This document shows, in pieces, positions 35,268 through 43,221 of a DNA stretch of 64,000 nt. Position numbers and translations under genes: made by a program. A model generated the notes under the pieces. The model worked only from the letters and a program-made list of their open reading frames with translations. It did no database searches and had not been told where the DNA came from. This DNA comes from Bilifractor sp002394235. GTDB taxonomy: Bacteria > Bacillota > Clostridia > Lachnospirales > Lachnospiraceae. Within the stretch, counting starts at the first letter, position 1, and every line of letters begins with the position of its first letter. The stretch lies in contig NZ_JBQKGJ010000005.1 of assembly GCF_052118845.1 (NCBI RefSeq), positions 1-64,000 on the forward strand. The letters run 5' to 3'.

Positions 35268-35366
35268 TTCCGGATGAATCCGGGCATTCTGAACTGTGAT
35301 AGGCTAAATAGTTCCGGATGAACCTGGGCATTCTGAACTGTGATAGGCTAAATAATTCCGGATATA
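35268..35366. repeat. 44-bp tandem repeat upstream of the MATE gene
   Basis: Units start at 35268 and 35312, with a partial third at 35356, each beginning TTCCGGAT and containing CTGAACTGTGATAGGCTAAA. The array ends about 15 bp before the MATE start codon. The remaining 260 bp between the two arrays (35004-35267) show no gene. Confidence 0.9.
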
Positions 35367-35381
35367 CTGGGGGTATTTTGA

Positions 35382-36755
35382 ATGGAAACAGATATGACAA
35401 AGGGCAGACCGTCGTCTATTCTGCTTCGTTTCCTGATTCCGATTTTCTTTGGAAATCTTTTTCAGCAATTTTACAATGTGGTGGATACGGTGATTGTCGG
35501 AAGAGTGGTAGGTGCCGGCGCGCTGGCGGCGGTTGGATCGACCGGGACGATTATGTTTCTGCTGAGCGGAATTGCGCAGGGTATGTCTACCGGGTTTACG
35601 GTACTGACGTCGCAGTATTACGGCGCAAAAGACGAGAAGGGTGTGCGCAGGAGTGTTGCGAATGCTCTGCTTCTCAGCCTGATTCTTACGGCGGCTTTCA
35701 CGGTGGCGGGCGCACTTTTGATGGGACCGCTGCTTCGCGTGATGAATACACCGGATGATATCTACAGGGACGCGCATACCTACATCATGATCATAACTGT
35801 CGGCCTGATCGCCATGATCATGTACAACATGAGTGCGGCTCTGCTTCGGGCAATCGGGAACAGCAAGGCACCGCTCTACTTTCTGATTTTCGCTGTTGTG
35901 TCAAATATTTTTCTGGACCTTCTGCTGACAATGGGCATCCGTATGGGAGTGGCGGGCGCGGCGCTTGCCACGGTACTTTCGCAGGCGATGGCTGCAGTGT
36001 TGTGCTTTATCTACATTTACCGGAAAGCGGAGATTCTGAGACCGCGCCGGGGAGAGTGGCGTCTGTCAAAGGAAATGACGAAGGCACAGCTCGGAATCAG
36101 CATCCCGATGACGCTTCAGTTCGCGATCACATCCTCCGGAACCATGATCATGCAGTCTGCCGTAAATCTGTTCGGTTCAACGGCAGTGGCCGGATATACT
36201 GCGGCAAATAAGGTGGTTACGCTGTTGTCGCAGGAGATGCCGTCGATGGGATCGGCGATCTCGACCTACTGCGGGCAGAATTACGGCAACCGCCAGATCG
36301 GCCGCGTGAAGAAGGGAGTCAATGCCGCTGTTCTGATCGACACGATATATGCGGTCGGAGCTGCAGTGATCTGTGTGGTTATACTGCCGCTGACACTGGG
36401 CATTTTTTTCTCGGGAAATGAGGATATCAGCGCGCTGATGCCCTGGGCAAAAACCTACGTGAACGTCGCGGTCTGCTTTTTCATTCCGCTGAGTTATATT
36501 TTTGTATTCCGGAACGCCATGCAGGGATGTGGCTACGGACTGCTTCCGATGTTCGGCGGAATTGTCGAATTTGTCGCCCGGGGAATTACGGCATTCATTT
36601 CCATTCATATGATGAGCTATCTGGCAGCCTGCTTCTGCGATCCTGCCGCCTGGCTTACGGCGGGTATTTTTACCGGGGTTTGCTACCGCTTTGTGATAAA
36701 AGATATTGAAAAGACGTTTCACGTCGGAAGCAATGAAGACAGAGAAAGAAAATAG
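35382..36755 (+). CDS. MATE family efflux transporter
   Basis: A 457-residue multidrug and toxin extrusion family protein, predicted 12 membrane helices, using a cation gradient to expel organic compounds. Family features are PSSILLRFLIPIFFGNLFQQFYNVVDTVIVGR at the start (core LFQQFYNVVDTVIVGR) and, in the second half, ISIPMTLQFAITSSG with GYTAANKV. GGGGG lies 7-8 bases before the ATG. The last 15 or so codons (EKTFHVGSNEDRERK) are copied several times in the DNA that follows. Confidence 0.92.
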   Translation: METDMTKGRPSSILLRFLIPIFFGNLFQQFYNVVDTVIVGRVVGAGALAAVGSTGTIMFLLSGIAQGMSTGFTVLTSQYYGAKDEKGVRRSVANALLLSLILTAAFTVAGALLMGPLLRVMNTPDDIYRDAHTYIMIITVGLIAMIMYNMSAALLRAIGNSKAPLYFLIFAVVSNIFLDLLLTMGIRMGVAGAALATVLSQAMAAVLCFIYIYRKAEILRPRRGEWRLSKEMTKAQLGISIPMTLQFAITSSGTMIMQSAVNLFGSTAVAGYTAANKVVTLLSQEMPSMGSAISTYCGQNYGNRQIGRVKKGVNAAVLIDTIYAVGAAVICVVILPLTLGIFFSGNEDISALMPWAKTYVNVAVCFFIPLSYIFVFRNAMQGCGYGLLPMFGGIVEFVARGITAFISIHMMSYLAACFCDPAAWLTAGIFTGVCYRFVIKDIEKTFHVGSNEDRERK

Positions 36756-36905
36756 AGGGATGCTTCGTGTCGGAGCCGATGAGGCCAGAGAAAGAATATA
36801 GAGGGATGCTTCGCGTCGGAACCGATGAAGACAGAGAAAACGCACGGAGAGAATCCGAAAAGACGTTTCACATCGGATCCGATGAAAGCAGGAAAAGGAC
36901 AGGGA
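36706..36905. repeat. Tandem copies of the MATE gene 3' end
   Basis: Four related units, aligned on (C/T)GTCGGA or CATCGGA at 36722, 36768, 36814 and 36871 (steps of 46, 46 and 57 bp). The first is the end of the MATE coding sequence; the fourth again reads GAAAAGACGTTTCACATCGG. They fill the gap between the MATE and nudC-like genes. Confidence 0.88.
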
Positions 36906-36908
36906 AAA

Positions 36909-37790
36909 ATGATTCAGGATATTGCACCCAGAAAATTTCACATCGAGTATCAGAACAAGCAGCCTGCCGGTTATGAAACGGCGCTGGTGTACAATGGACC
37001 GCTGACATTGCTCCGGATGGATGAAGACGGAGTTCTTACGTATCCGAAAACGAGAGATTTTGATGGGACGAACGCAGAGTTCACCTATCTCTTCCGGATT
37101 GATGAGGAGGAGTATTACCTTGCGGTGATCGATCCTGAAGAGATTCCGGAGGTTTTACTTGAGGAGGGATTTCACTTTGAGAAGGACTGGACCTTCCGGA
37201 GCGCAAAACCAGGAGATCGGGCGTTTGCCGGCGTGACCGGAAAACAGCTCTCTCTGTGGTACTCGAGTCACAGGTACTGCGGAGGCTGCGGGGCAGAGCT
37301 CGTGGCGGATGAAAAAGAAAGGATGATGAAGTGCCCGAGATGTGGCAGAACCTTTTATCCGGTCATCTGCCCCGGTGTTATCGTTGCGGTGGTTCATGAC
37401 GGGAAGCTTCTGATGAGCAAGTACGCCGGGAGAGAATATAAGAGGTTTGCGCTGATCGCGGGGTTCAATGAGAGTGGAGAGAGCATCGAGGATACGGTTC
37501 ACCGGGAGGTGATGGAGGAGACGGGGCTTGCGGTCCGTAATCTTCACTTTTACAAGAGTCAGCCCTGGCCGTTTTCTGACACACTTCTAATGGGATTTTT
37601 CTGCGAGCTGGACGGCGACAAGGATCAGATCACCCTGGAGGAGGATGAATTGTCCATGGCCGGCTGGTATGGGCCTGCGGAAGTGCCGGAGGACCGGGAA
37701 CACATCTCCCTGACCAGCGAGATGATGACGGTGTTCCGGGAGAACGGAGGAGATTTCCAGCGTATACTGGATGTGATTCAGAGAAAGTAA
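36909..37790 (+). CDS. nudC: NAD+ diphosphatase (NudC-like Nudix hydrolase)
   Basis: Cleaves NAD(H) to NMN(H) and AMP; the E. coli homologue also removes NAD caps from RNA. The 293-residue protein has an N-terminal beta domain, a four-Cys zinc ribbon (YCGGCGAEL and KCPRCGRTFYP, about 120-150), the Nudix box GFNESGESIEDTVHREVMEE (about 183-202), and the NudC signature SQPWPF after it. ATG 36909 was chosen because it starts at the domain boundary. The longer frame from 36825 would translate the upstream tandem repeats. The ribosome site is a modest AGGG. Confidence 0.92.
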   Translation: MIQDIAPRKFHIEYQNKQPAGYETALVYNGPLTLLRMDEDGVLTYPKTRDFDGTNAEFTYLFRIDEEEYYLAVIDPEEIPEVLLEEGFHFEKDWTFRSAKPGDRAFAGVTGKQLSLWYSSHRYCGGCGAELVADEKERMMKCPRCGRTFYPVICPGVIVAVVHDGKLLMSKYAGREYKRFALIAGFNESGESIEDTVHREVMEETGLAVRNLHFYKSQPWPFSDTLLMGFFCELDGDKDQITLEEDELSMAGWYGPAEVPEDREHISLTSEMMTVFRENGGDFQRILDVIQRK

Positions 37791-37828
37791 CCGCCGGGGA
37801 TGCGCTGACAGAGGTACGGTTATCAATT

Positions 37829-37874
37829 GCGGCATTCATCCCACATGCTTGCGTGTGGGATGAATGCCGCTTTT
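37829..37874. terminator. Strong terminator after the nudC-like gene
   Basis: A perfect 17-bp stem (37829-37845 with 37854-37870) with an 8-base loop, followed by TTTTCC. It could also serve transcripts arriving from luxS on the other strand. Confidence 0.93.
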
Positions 37875-37920
37875 CCTTAACTTAACAAATACATAGCACA
37901 GATTTATTCTGACCTTGCCG

Positions 37921-38050
37921 GCTGTGCGAGCCCCGGCAGAGAAGCTATGCGAATATTTGAGATTGACAGGAACAGTTCTGAGAGCTGTGTGCGAGCCCCG
38001 GCAGAGAAGCTATGCGAATATCAGAAATTGACGGGAACAATTCTCTCAGT
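37921..38050. repeat. 65-bp direct duplication downstream of luxS
   Basis: 37921-37985 is repeated at 37986-38050 with scattered changes; both contain GCGAGCCCCGGCAGAGAAGC. It ends about 75 bp before the luxS stop codon (luxS is on the minus strand). Confidence 0.88.
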
Positions 38051-38124
38051 TGTGTATATTCCCTCGGCTGGGAAGGCAGCCAGGATCACTGCGGTGTCAG
38101 TGTGGGGAACGTCGGAGCCGCGGT

Positions 38125-38613
38125 TCAGTCGGGATATACAAGCCGTTCGGTGCTCCCCTCGTGAATCTGAGACAAATCCCGTTCCAGATATCTCCGGGCA
38201 AGCCAGTTCGCCATGCTGAGGTTCTGGTCGAGATAGTTTCCGCAGTCTCTGGCTGCCGCGCCGGGAATTTCTCCCTTGTAGTCGCGGATGAAGGTAAAAG
38301 TACGGATTACAAGATCAGTGATATCGGAGGATGACAGGTCGCCGGCGAGGATGAGGTAGAATCCGGTGCGGCAGCCCATTGGTCCAAAGTAAATCACGCG
38401 GTCTTTCCATTCGGGATCATTGCGCAGGAAGGTCGCGCCGAGGTGCTCGATGGTGTGGCATTCCGCAGTGTTCATGACGGGCTCGCGGTTCGGGGCGGTC
38501 ATGCGCAGATCAAAGGTTGTGAGGCACTCGGAGCCGATATGATCCTTTCGGGAGACATAGATGCCGGGCATAAGAGTCAGATGATTTACGGTAAAGCTTG
38601 CGATTTTTTCCAT
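38125..38613 (-). CDS. luxS: S-ribosylhomocysteine lyase
   Basis: Splits S-ribosylhomocysteine into homocysteine and DPD, the precursor of autoinducer AI-2, as part of the activated methyl cycle. The 162-residue protein has the metal-binding HTIEH (53-57), GCRTGFYL, and CGNYLDQNL with the third metal-ligand Cys. ATG 38613 was chosen because homology starts there and an AAAGGA run lies upstream; the longer frame adds only a Lys/Arg-rich stretch. The methyl-cycle partner mtnN/pfs is not in the window. Confidence 0.97.
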   Translation of the reverse strand: MEKIASFTVNHLTLMPGIYVSRKDHIGSECLTTFDLRMTAPNREPVMNTAECHTIEHLGATFLRNDPEWKDRVIYFGPMGCRTGFYLILAGDLSSSDITDLVIRTFTFIRDYKGEIPGAAARDCGNYLDQNLSMANWLARRYLERDLSQIHEGSTERLVYPD

Positions 38614-38753
38614 TTCTTTTTCCTTTCTTTTCCTTTTCTTTTTTCTGTTATCTGTACAGAACGTAGAATATTCTGTTTTCATCAGATGCCTTTGGCCTCT
38701 GATACGGCAGCAACGTGATAATCTGCCTTATAATGTCTGATACAGCAGTGCTG

Positions 38754-39797
38754 TCAGAAGCTGTCCTTCGGTGTCTGATACAGCAACGCCCTCATATCCT
38801 CCGGCACCGGTGCCGTGAAATGCATTGCTTCTCCGGTGATGGGGTGAATGAAGTCAAGCTTCCATGAGTGTAGAGCCTGACGTGTGATGGCAAGAGGGTC
38901 TCCGCCGGAAGACCTTACGGTTCCGGGCTCGGAAAGTTCGTCGGGCTTCCGCAGGTAGTGAAGGTTATACAGGGTGTCTCCGAGAAGGGGATGTTCCCGG
39001 TATGCCATGTGGACCCTGATCTGGTGAGTGCGGCCGGTCTCAAGCTTCAGACAGACAGCAGAATAACCGGGTGTGAAGTCTGCCTTCTCTGTGCCGGATG
39101 CAGATACTGCTTTCCGGGAATTCAGGAAATCGGTTCTGCCGGGCGCGGGAAAATAAGCAAGTGTCTGAAAGTGAGTGATCGCCCGGTCACCCCGGTCAAA
39201 ATCCACACAGCGTTCAATGAGAGAGCCTTCCTTGCGGGCAATCGGCAGGTCGATGGTGCCTTCGGCAGGGGTATGTCCGTCGACGACTGCCAGATAGGTC
39301 CGGTGGATTTCCCTTTTTACAAGCTGCTGCTCCAGAACGGAGGCACTGACGAGATTTTTTGCCACGATCAGCAGACCTGTAGTGTCTCTGTCCAGGCGGT
39401 TGATGCAGCGGAACACAAAGGGAATATTCTTCTGCTGAAAATACCAGACGACACCATTTCCCAAAGTATTGGCCGGATGGCCGACGGCAGGGTGGATTGC
39501 TTCATTGGCAGGCTTATCGATGACAAGCAGATCCGGATCCTCATAAATGATCCGGAAGGGAACAGGGGCAGGGATGATTGTCTCTGAGGAGACATCATCC
39601 CGAACCTTGGTTGTGAGGACATCAGAACGGCGGAGAGTATAGCGCATGTACTGATGAACTCCGTTGACCAGAACGGCGTCTGGGATCGGCTTCATAGAGG
39701 CGAGAATGTGCCTGGAGTATCCTTTCCCGCGCAGGAAGGCGTGAATGTCCTTGCCGTCGTCTTCTTCTCTAATAATATAAGTAAAAGTTCTTTCCAT
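38754..39797 (-). CDS. RluA-family pseudouridine synthase
   Basis: Isomerises uridine in rRNA or tRNA; the exact target cannot be told from sequence. The 347-residue protein begins with an S4-like RNA-binding region (residues 10-75, DGKDIHAFLRGKGYSRHIL) and has the catalytic motif RLDRDTTGLLIVAKN (about 146-160), IDKPANEAIHP, and KLETGRTHQIRVHM. Position 39797 fits family starts; an earlier in-frame ATG at 39836 adds 13 residues, and neither has a clear ribosome site. An insertion of about 25 residues (FLNSRKAVSASG) lies in the C-terminal half. Confidence 0.92.
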   Translation of the reverse strand: MERTFTYIIREEDDGKDIHAFLRGKGYSRHILASMKPIPDAVLVNGVHQYMRYTLRRSDVLTTKVRDDVSSETIIPAPVPFRIIYEDPDLLVIDKPANEAIHPAVGHPANTLGNGVVWYFQQKNIPFVFRCINRLDRDTTGLLIVAKNLVSASVLEQQLVKREIHRTYLAVVDGHTPAEGTIDLPIARKEGSLIERCVDFDRGDRAITHFQTLAYFPAPGRTDFLNSRKAVSASGTEKADFTPGYSAVCLKLETGRTHQIRVHMAYREHPLLGDTLYNLHYLRKPDELSEPGTVRSSGGDPLAITRQALHSWKLDFIHPITGEAMHFTAPVPEDMRALLYQTPKDSF

Positions 39798-40039
39798 GGT
39801 TCTGATATCGTAACGCCGCACGGCCGGGGTTGTCAATGAGCAGCCGGGGTATAAGCCGGATTCGCTGCGCGGCAGAGTTGTCGTTGAGCAGCCGGTTCAG
39901 AGCCCGTTTGCTGGAGGACGAGAGAACTGCGAAATCCTTGTGCCGGTTTATGATTCGTGATATACTTTTAGCGTGTTGCCGGGAACTGCAGATAAGACTG
40001 AAGTGCAGAGGGCACACTTGTTTTCTGACTGAACCATAT

Positions 40040-40363
40040 GCCCCGCAGGCGGGGCATCACATACTGTATAAGCTATGGATTGCTCCATGCTCCGCAATCC
40101 TGCAGGTGAACGACTTCGTCGGTCTGTCGCGGCGTTTTCGAAGAGCTTATACAGCAAACCACATGCTGTAAACAGCGCCACAAACTGTATAAGCTGCGGA
40201 TTGCTCCGTGCTTCGCACTCTCGCAATCCTACAGGTATGAGCACTTCCGTGCCGTTTAAGCGTCACTTCGTGCTCATACCTGTTGCCTTCGAAATCGCAT
40301 ACAGTCTCTTACGCGCGCTTCGCGTGCGACGATCCTGTCTGTGTTTCCGAAGAGCTTATACAG
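40040..40363. repeat. Dispersed palindromic repeat, copy 6 (two complete modules)
   Basis: Module A runs from CTGTATAAGCT (40064-40074) to AGCTTATACAG (40144-40154), 91 bp. Module B runs from the same sequence at 40185-40195 to 40353-40363, 179 bp. The 30-bp spacer between them is, on the minus strand, TTTGTGGCGCTGTTTACAGC and onward, and can form the hairpin GCTGT/ACAGC. A hairpin CCCCGC/GCGGGG (about 40040) precedes module A. This is the most complete copy and defines the family ends. The rest of the 610-bp gap before the lactonase gene (39798-40039) has no gene. Confidence 0.9.
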
Positions 40364-40407
40364 TAATTTTTCAGAATGCAGTCAACAATAGAAAAGAGGA
40401 AGAGATT

Positions 40408-41466
40408 ATGGCAGAAAAGTATGTTGCGTATGTTGGAACGTATACCCACGGAAGCAGTATCGGCATCCACCTGTATGACGTTGACGTGAAGGAGGGGACT
40501 CTTTCACTGCGTAAGGTGATCCCAGTAAATAATTCATCTTATATCTGCCGCTCGGCGAACGGAAAGTTTTTGTACTCCATTGCGGACGAGGGTGTAGCGG
40601 TATTTGACATCAAGTCCGACGGTGATCTTGAGATGATCAATAAGATCGGCATCGATGGTATGCGTGGCTGCTATTTATCTGTTGACGCGACGGGTCAGTA
40701 TCTTCTGGTCGCGGGCTACCACGACGGCAAGGTGACACTGGTTCATACGCATCATGACGGACGCCTCGGCTCTGTGATGGACGGCGTGTTCCACAAGGGC
40801 CTCGGCAGTGTGGCGGAGAGAAACTTCCGTCCGCATGTCAGCTGCGTGAAGATGACGCCTGACAACCGTTTTATCTGTGCGGTAGATAACGGAATCGATC
40901 AGGTGAAGATCTATCGCATCAGCTCCAAGAGTAAGCTTAAGCTGGTGGATATTCTCCGCTGCGAGCGCGAATCCGGTCCAAGGCTGATTGAGTTCAGTCA
41001 GGATGGAAGATTTGCTTATGTGATCTATGAGCTGGCCAACAGGGTGGATGTGTTCGCCTATTCCGTAGAGGATGATGTTCCCAGGTTTGATTACATCCAA
41101 AGCGTGAGCACGACCTCTGACAATGTGGATCAGCTCCATGATGCCGCATCGGGGATGACTTTTTCTCCGGATGGAAAATATCTCTTCACTTCGACGGCCG
41201 GTGATGATACGGTTGCCATGTTTAAGGTGGATCAGAAGACCGGCCTTCTGACGAAGAAGTTTGCCCTTCCGATCAGCGGAGAGTATCCGAAGGATATCGC
41301 GATGTTCCCGGATGGGAAGCATATCGCCTGTGTCAATCATGAATCCAACAGCATCACGACATTTGCCGTTGACTATGAGAAAAATATTCTTGTCATGAAG
41401 GGCAGGCCGATGAAGGTTGACACACCGAACTGTATTCTGATCACAAAGATGGGCACGAAGGATTGA
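40408..41466 (+). CDS. Lactonase family seven-bladed beta-propeller (6-phosphogluconolactonase-like)
   Basis: A 352-residue protein of the lactonase/YbhE family. It starts YVAYVGTYTHGSSIGIHLYDVD and contains repeated propeller strands such as YLLVAGYHDGKVTLV, FRPHVSCVKMTPDNRFICAVD and GMTFSPDGKYLFTSTAGDDTVAMF (each a blade; shown here as GYHDGKV, HVSCVKMTPD and SPDGKYLF). Some members hydrolyse 6-phosphogluconolactone in the oxidative pentose phosphate pathway, but no zwf or gnd gene is nearby, so the substrate is unproven. ATG 40408 has AAGAGGAAGAG upstream and begins right after copy 6 of the dispersed repeat; the frame reading into the repeat is not used. Confidence 0.88.
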   Translation: MAEKYVAYVGTYTHGSSIGIHLYDVDVKEGTLSLRKVIPVNNSSYICRSANGKFLYSIADEGVAVFDIKSDGDLEMINKIGIDGMRGCYLSVDATGQYLLVAGYHDGKVTLVHTHHDGRLGSVMDGVFHKGLGSVAERNFRPHVSCVKMTPDNRFICAVDNGIDQVKIYRISSKSKLKLVDILRCERESGPRLIEFSQDGRFAYVIYELANRVDVFAYSVEDDVPRFDYIQSVSTTSDNVDQLHDAASGMTFSPDGKYLFTSTAGDDTVAMFKVDQKTGLLTKKFALPISGEYPKDIAMFPDGKHIACVNHESNSITTFAVDYEKNILVMKGRPMKVDTPNCILITKMGTKD

Positions 41467-41915
41467 CTTCTCCTTTTCGGTTAAAATCCGGGACAGATTA
41501 ACATCTGGGACAAATCAAAAATCTCGGAGTAATAACCGGATGTCACCAGGTTTGCCAAATGATCCCTTGTTTAAGCAACGGGGTAATCAGGCGACGGAGA
41601 GAAGCAGGAGAGCGGTGATTCGTTCCCGTATTAACTCTCATGCCCCGGAAGCGGGGCGCCACATACTGCATAAAGCCAGCTGCCGCGCGTTTTTCGATCC
41701 TTATGTTTAATAAAGAAGGAAAACAGCGTGGCAGTTTTTGTTTGTGCAGATAAAGAGCTTCATCTGGTTCTTGTGCGGCAATCACTATGTGATGCTAGGT
41801 GCCACATATTGCAACTGAGAAATGATCAGAAGGAAGAGAAATGATCAGAACGAAGAGAAATATCAGAAGAAAGTAAAATGATCAGAACGAAGAGAAGTGA
41901 TCAGAAGGAAGGAAA
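41467..41915. other. Gene-free 450 bp with repeat fragments
   Basis: No gene supported. A segment at about 41640-41675 (GCCCCGGAAGCGGGGC, then CACATACTGCATAAAG) resembles the start of the 40-kb dispersed repeat. From about 41818 to 41916 there are five or six imperfect units of roughly 19 bp built on AATGATCAGAA(C/G)GAAGAG, reaching the start codon of the next gene, where the last unit supplies its GGAAGGAAA ribosome site. Confidence 0.75.
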
Positions 41916-43082
41916 ATGGCCAGAGGGAGGGATAAAGGCTTGAAGAGTACAGTTGCGCTTGTTCCGTGCGGCAGTTATGATCCGGAGAGAGTGTATCAGG
42001 CTTTGAAGCAGGGCCTGAGCCTGGTCGGAGGCATTGAAAAATATGTCCGCAGGGAGGAGAAGGTACTGCTGAAGATGAATCTTGTGCGGGAAGCAGACGC
42101 GGAACGCGCGGTTACGACACATCCGGTAGTCGTTGAGATGCTGGCGAGAATTCTGGCGGAGGAGCATTATATCGATGTATCGGCCGGAGATTCCGGCGGT
42201 TTCGGCTCCTCAGTCAGATCGATGGAGCGTCTGGGGATGCGGGAGGAGCTGAAAAAATACGGCTGCCGTATGGCTGCGTTTGACGAGGCCGTTCGGACGG
42301 AATATCCGCAGGGAATTCACGCAAAGGAGTTTATGCTTGCCCGGGATGTCACGGAGGCAGATGCATTGATCAGCGTCTGCAAGATGAAGACGCATGCGCT
42401 GGAACACATCACAGGGGCTGTAAAGAATCAGTACGGCTGCGTCCAGGGAAAACACAAGGCTGCGGGACACACCAGATATCCGAGCGCGGAGAGCATGGCA
42501 AGAATGATCGTGGATCTGAATCTTCTCGTCCGACCACGCCTTTATGTGATGGATGGGATCGTGGCAATGGAGGGAAATGGCCCGACCTCGGGAGACCCGG
42601 TGCCGATGAATGTGCTGCTGTTTTCGACGGACCCTGTGGCGTTGGACAGCGTGTTCGCAAGGCTCGTATATCTGGATCCGGAATCGGTTCCGACGGAAGT
42701 CGCGGGAGCGCAGATGGGCCTTGGCACCTGGCGGGAAGAAGAAATAGATCTTGTGACGCCGGACGGACCTCTTTCCATGCTGTCTGCCGTGAAAAAATAT
42801 GGCAAACCGGATTTCCGGGTGAACCGGAAGAAGGGTAAGGCGGAGGGAATCATGAACACGGTGACGTTTCTGCGATTCCTGAAACCGGCTCCCAGAATCG
42901 ACGCAGATAAATGCCGGAGGTGTGGCGTCTGTGTAGAAAGCTGCCCGGTAGAGGGAAAGGCATTGCATTTTTCAAAGGGTCGTGATTATCCTCCGGTATA
43001 CAATTACAGAAAATGTATCCGCTGTTTCTGCTGCCAGGAGATGTGCCCGCACAAGGCAATCTACGTTCGAGGACGCAGATAA
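41916..43082 (+). CDS. DUF362 protein with two 4Fe-4S motifs
   Basis: A 388-residue iron-sulfur protein. Residues 10-300 form a DUF362 domain (LLKMNLV, GDSGGFGSSVRSMERLGM and CKMKTHALEHITGAVKNQYG; shown as GDSGGFG and KTHALEHITGAVKN). The C-terminus holds two ferredoxin-type motifs, CRRCGVCVESCP (about 328-339) and CIRCFCCQEMCP (about 366-377). The role is unknown; related proteins occur with redox and corrinoid pathways. GGAAGGAAA precedes the ATG, from a short repeat array. The last codons and stop are duplicated downstream. Confidence 0.87.
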   Translation: MARGRDKGLKSTVALVPCGSYDPERVYQALKQGLSLVGGIEKYVRREEKVLLKMNLVREADAERAVTTHPVVVEMLARILAEEHYIDVSAGDSGGFGSSVRSMERLGMREELKKYGCRMAAFDEAVRTEYPQGIHAKEFMLARDVTEADALISVCKMKTHALEHITGAVKNQYGCVQGKHKAAGHTRYPSAESMARMIVDLNLLVRPRLYVMDGIVAMEGNGPTSGDPVPMNVLLFSTDPVALDSVFARLVYLDPESVPTEVAGAQMGLGTWREEEIDLVTPDGPLSMLSAVKKYGKPDFRVNRKKGKAEGIMNTVTFLRFLKPAPRIDADKCRRCGVCVESCPVEGKALHFSKGRDYPPVYNYRKCIRCFCCQEMCPHKAIYVRGRR

Positions 43083-43165
43083 GAGCAGCCGGCAGTATTG
43101 AGGCAGAACAGCAGAAGCCGGGTGCGTTCGTGGATGCAGGTTAGAGCAGCGGGCAGCATCGGAGG
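43064..43165. repeat. Duplication across the DUF362 stop codon
   Basis: 43064-43103, covering the last codons and stop, recurs at 43125-43165 with about 80% identity (offset 61 bp); both contain AGAGCAGC(C/G)GGCAG. Confidence 0.8.
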
Positions 43166-43221
43166 AAGCGGCGGCAGCGGCAGGGATGCCGCAGGCAGAA
43201 AAGGAAGAGGAATTGGAACAG

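Noticed and set aside
36825..36908. N-terminal extension of the nudC-like protein
   Set aside because: It would translate the upstream tandem repeats derived from the MATE gene end and lies outside the known domain.
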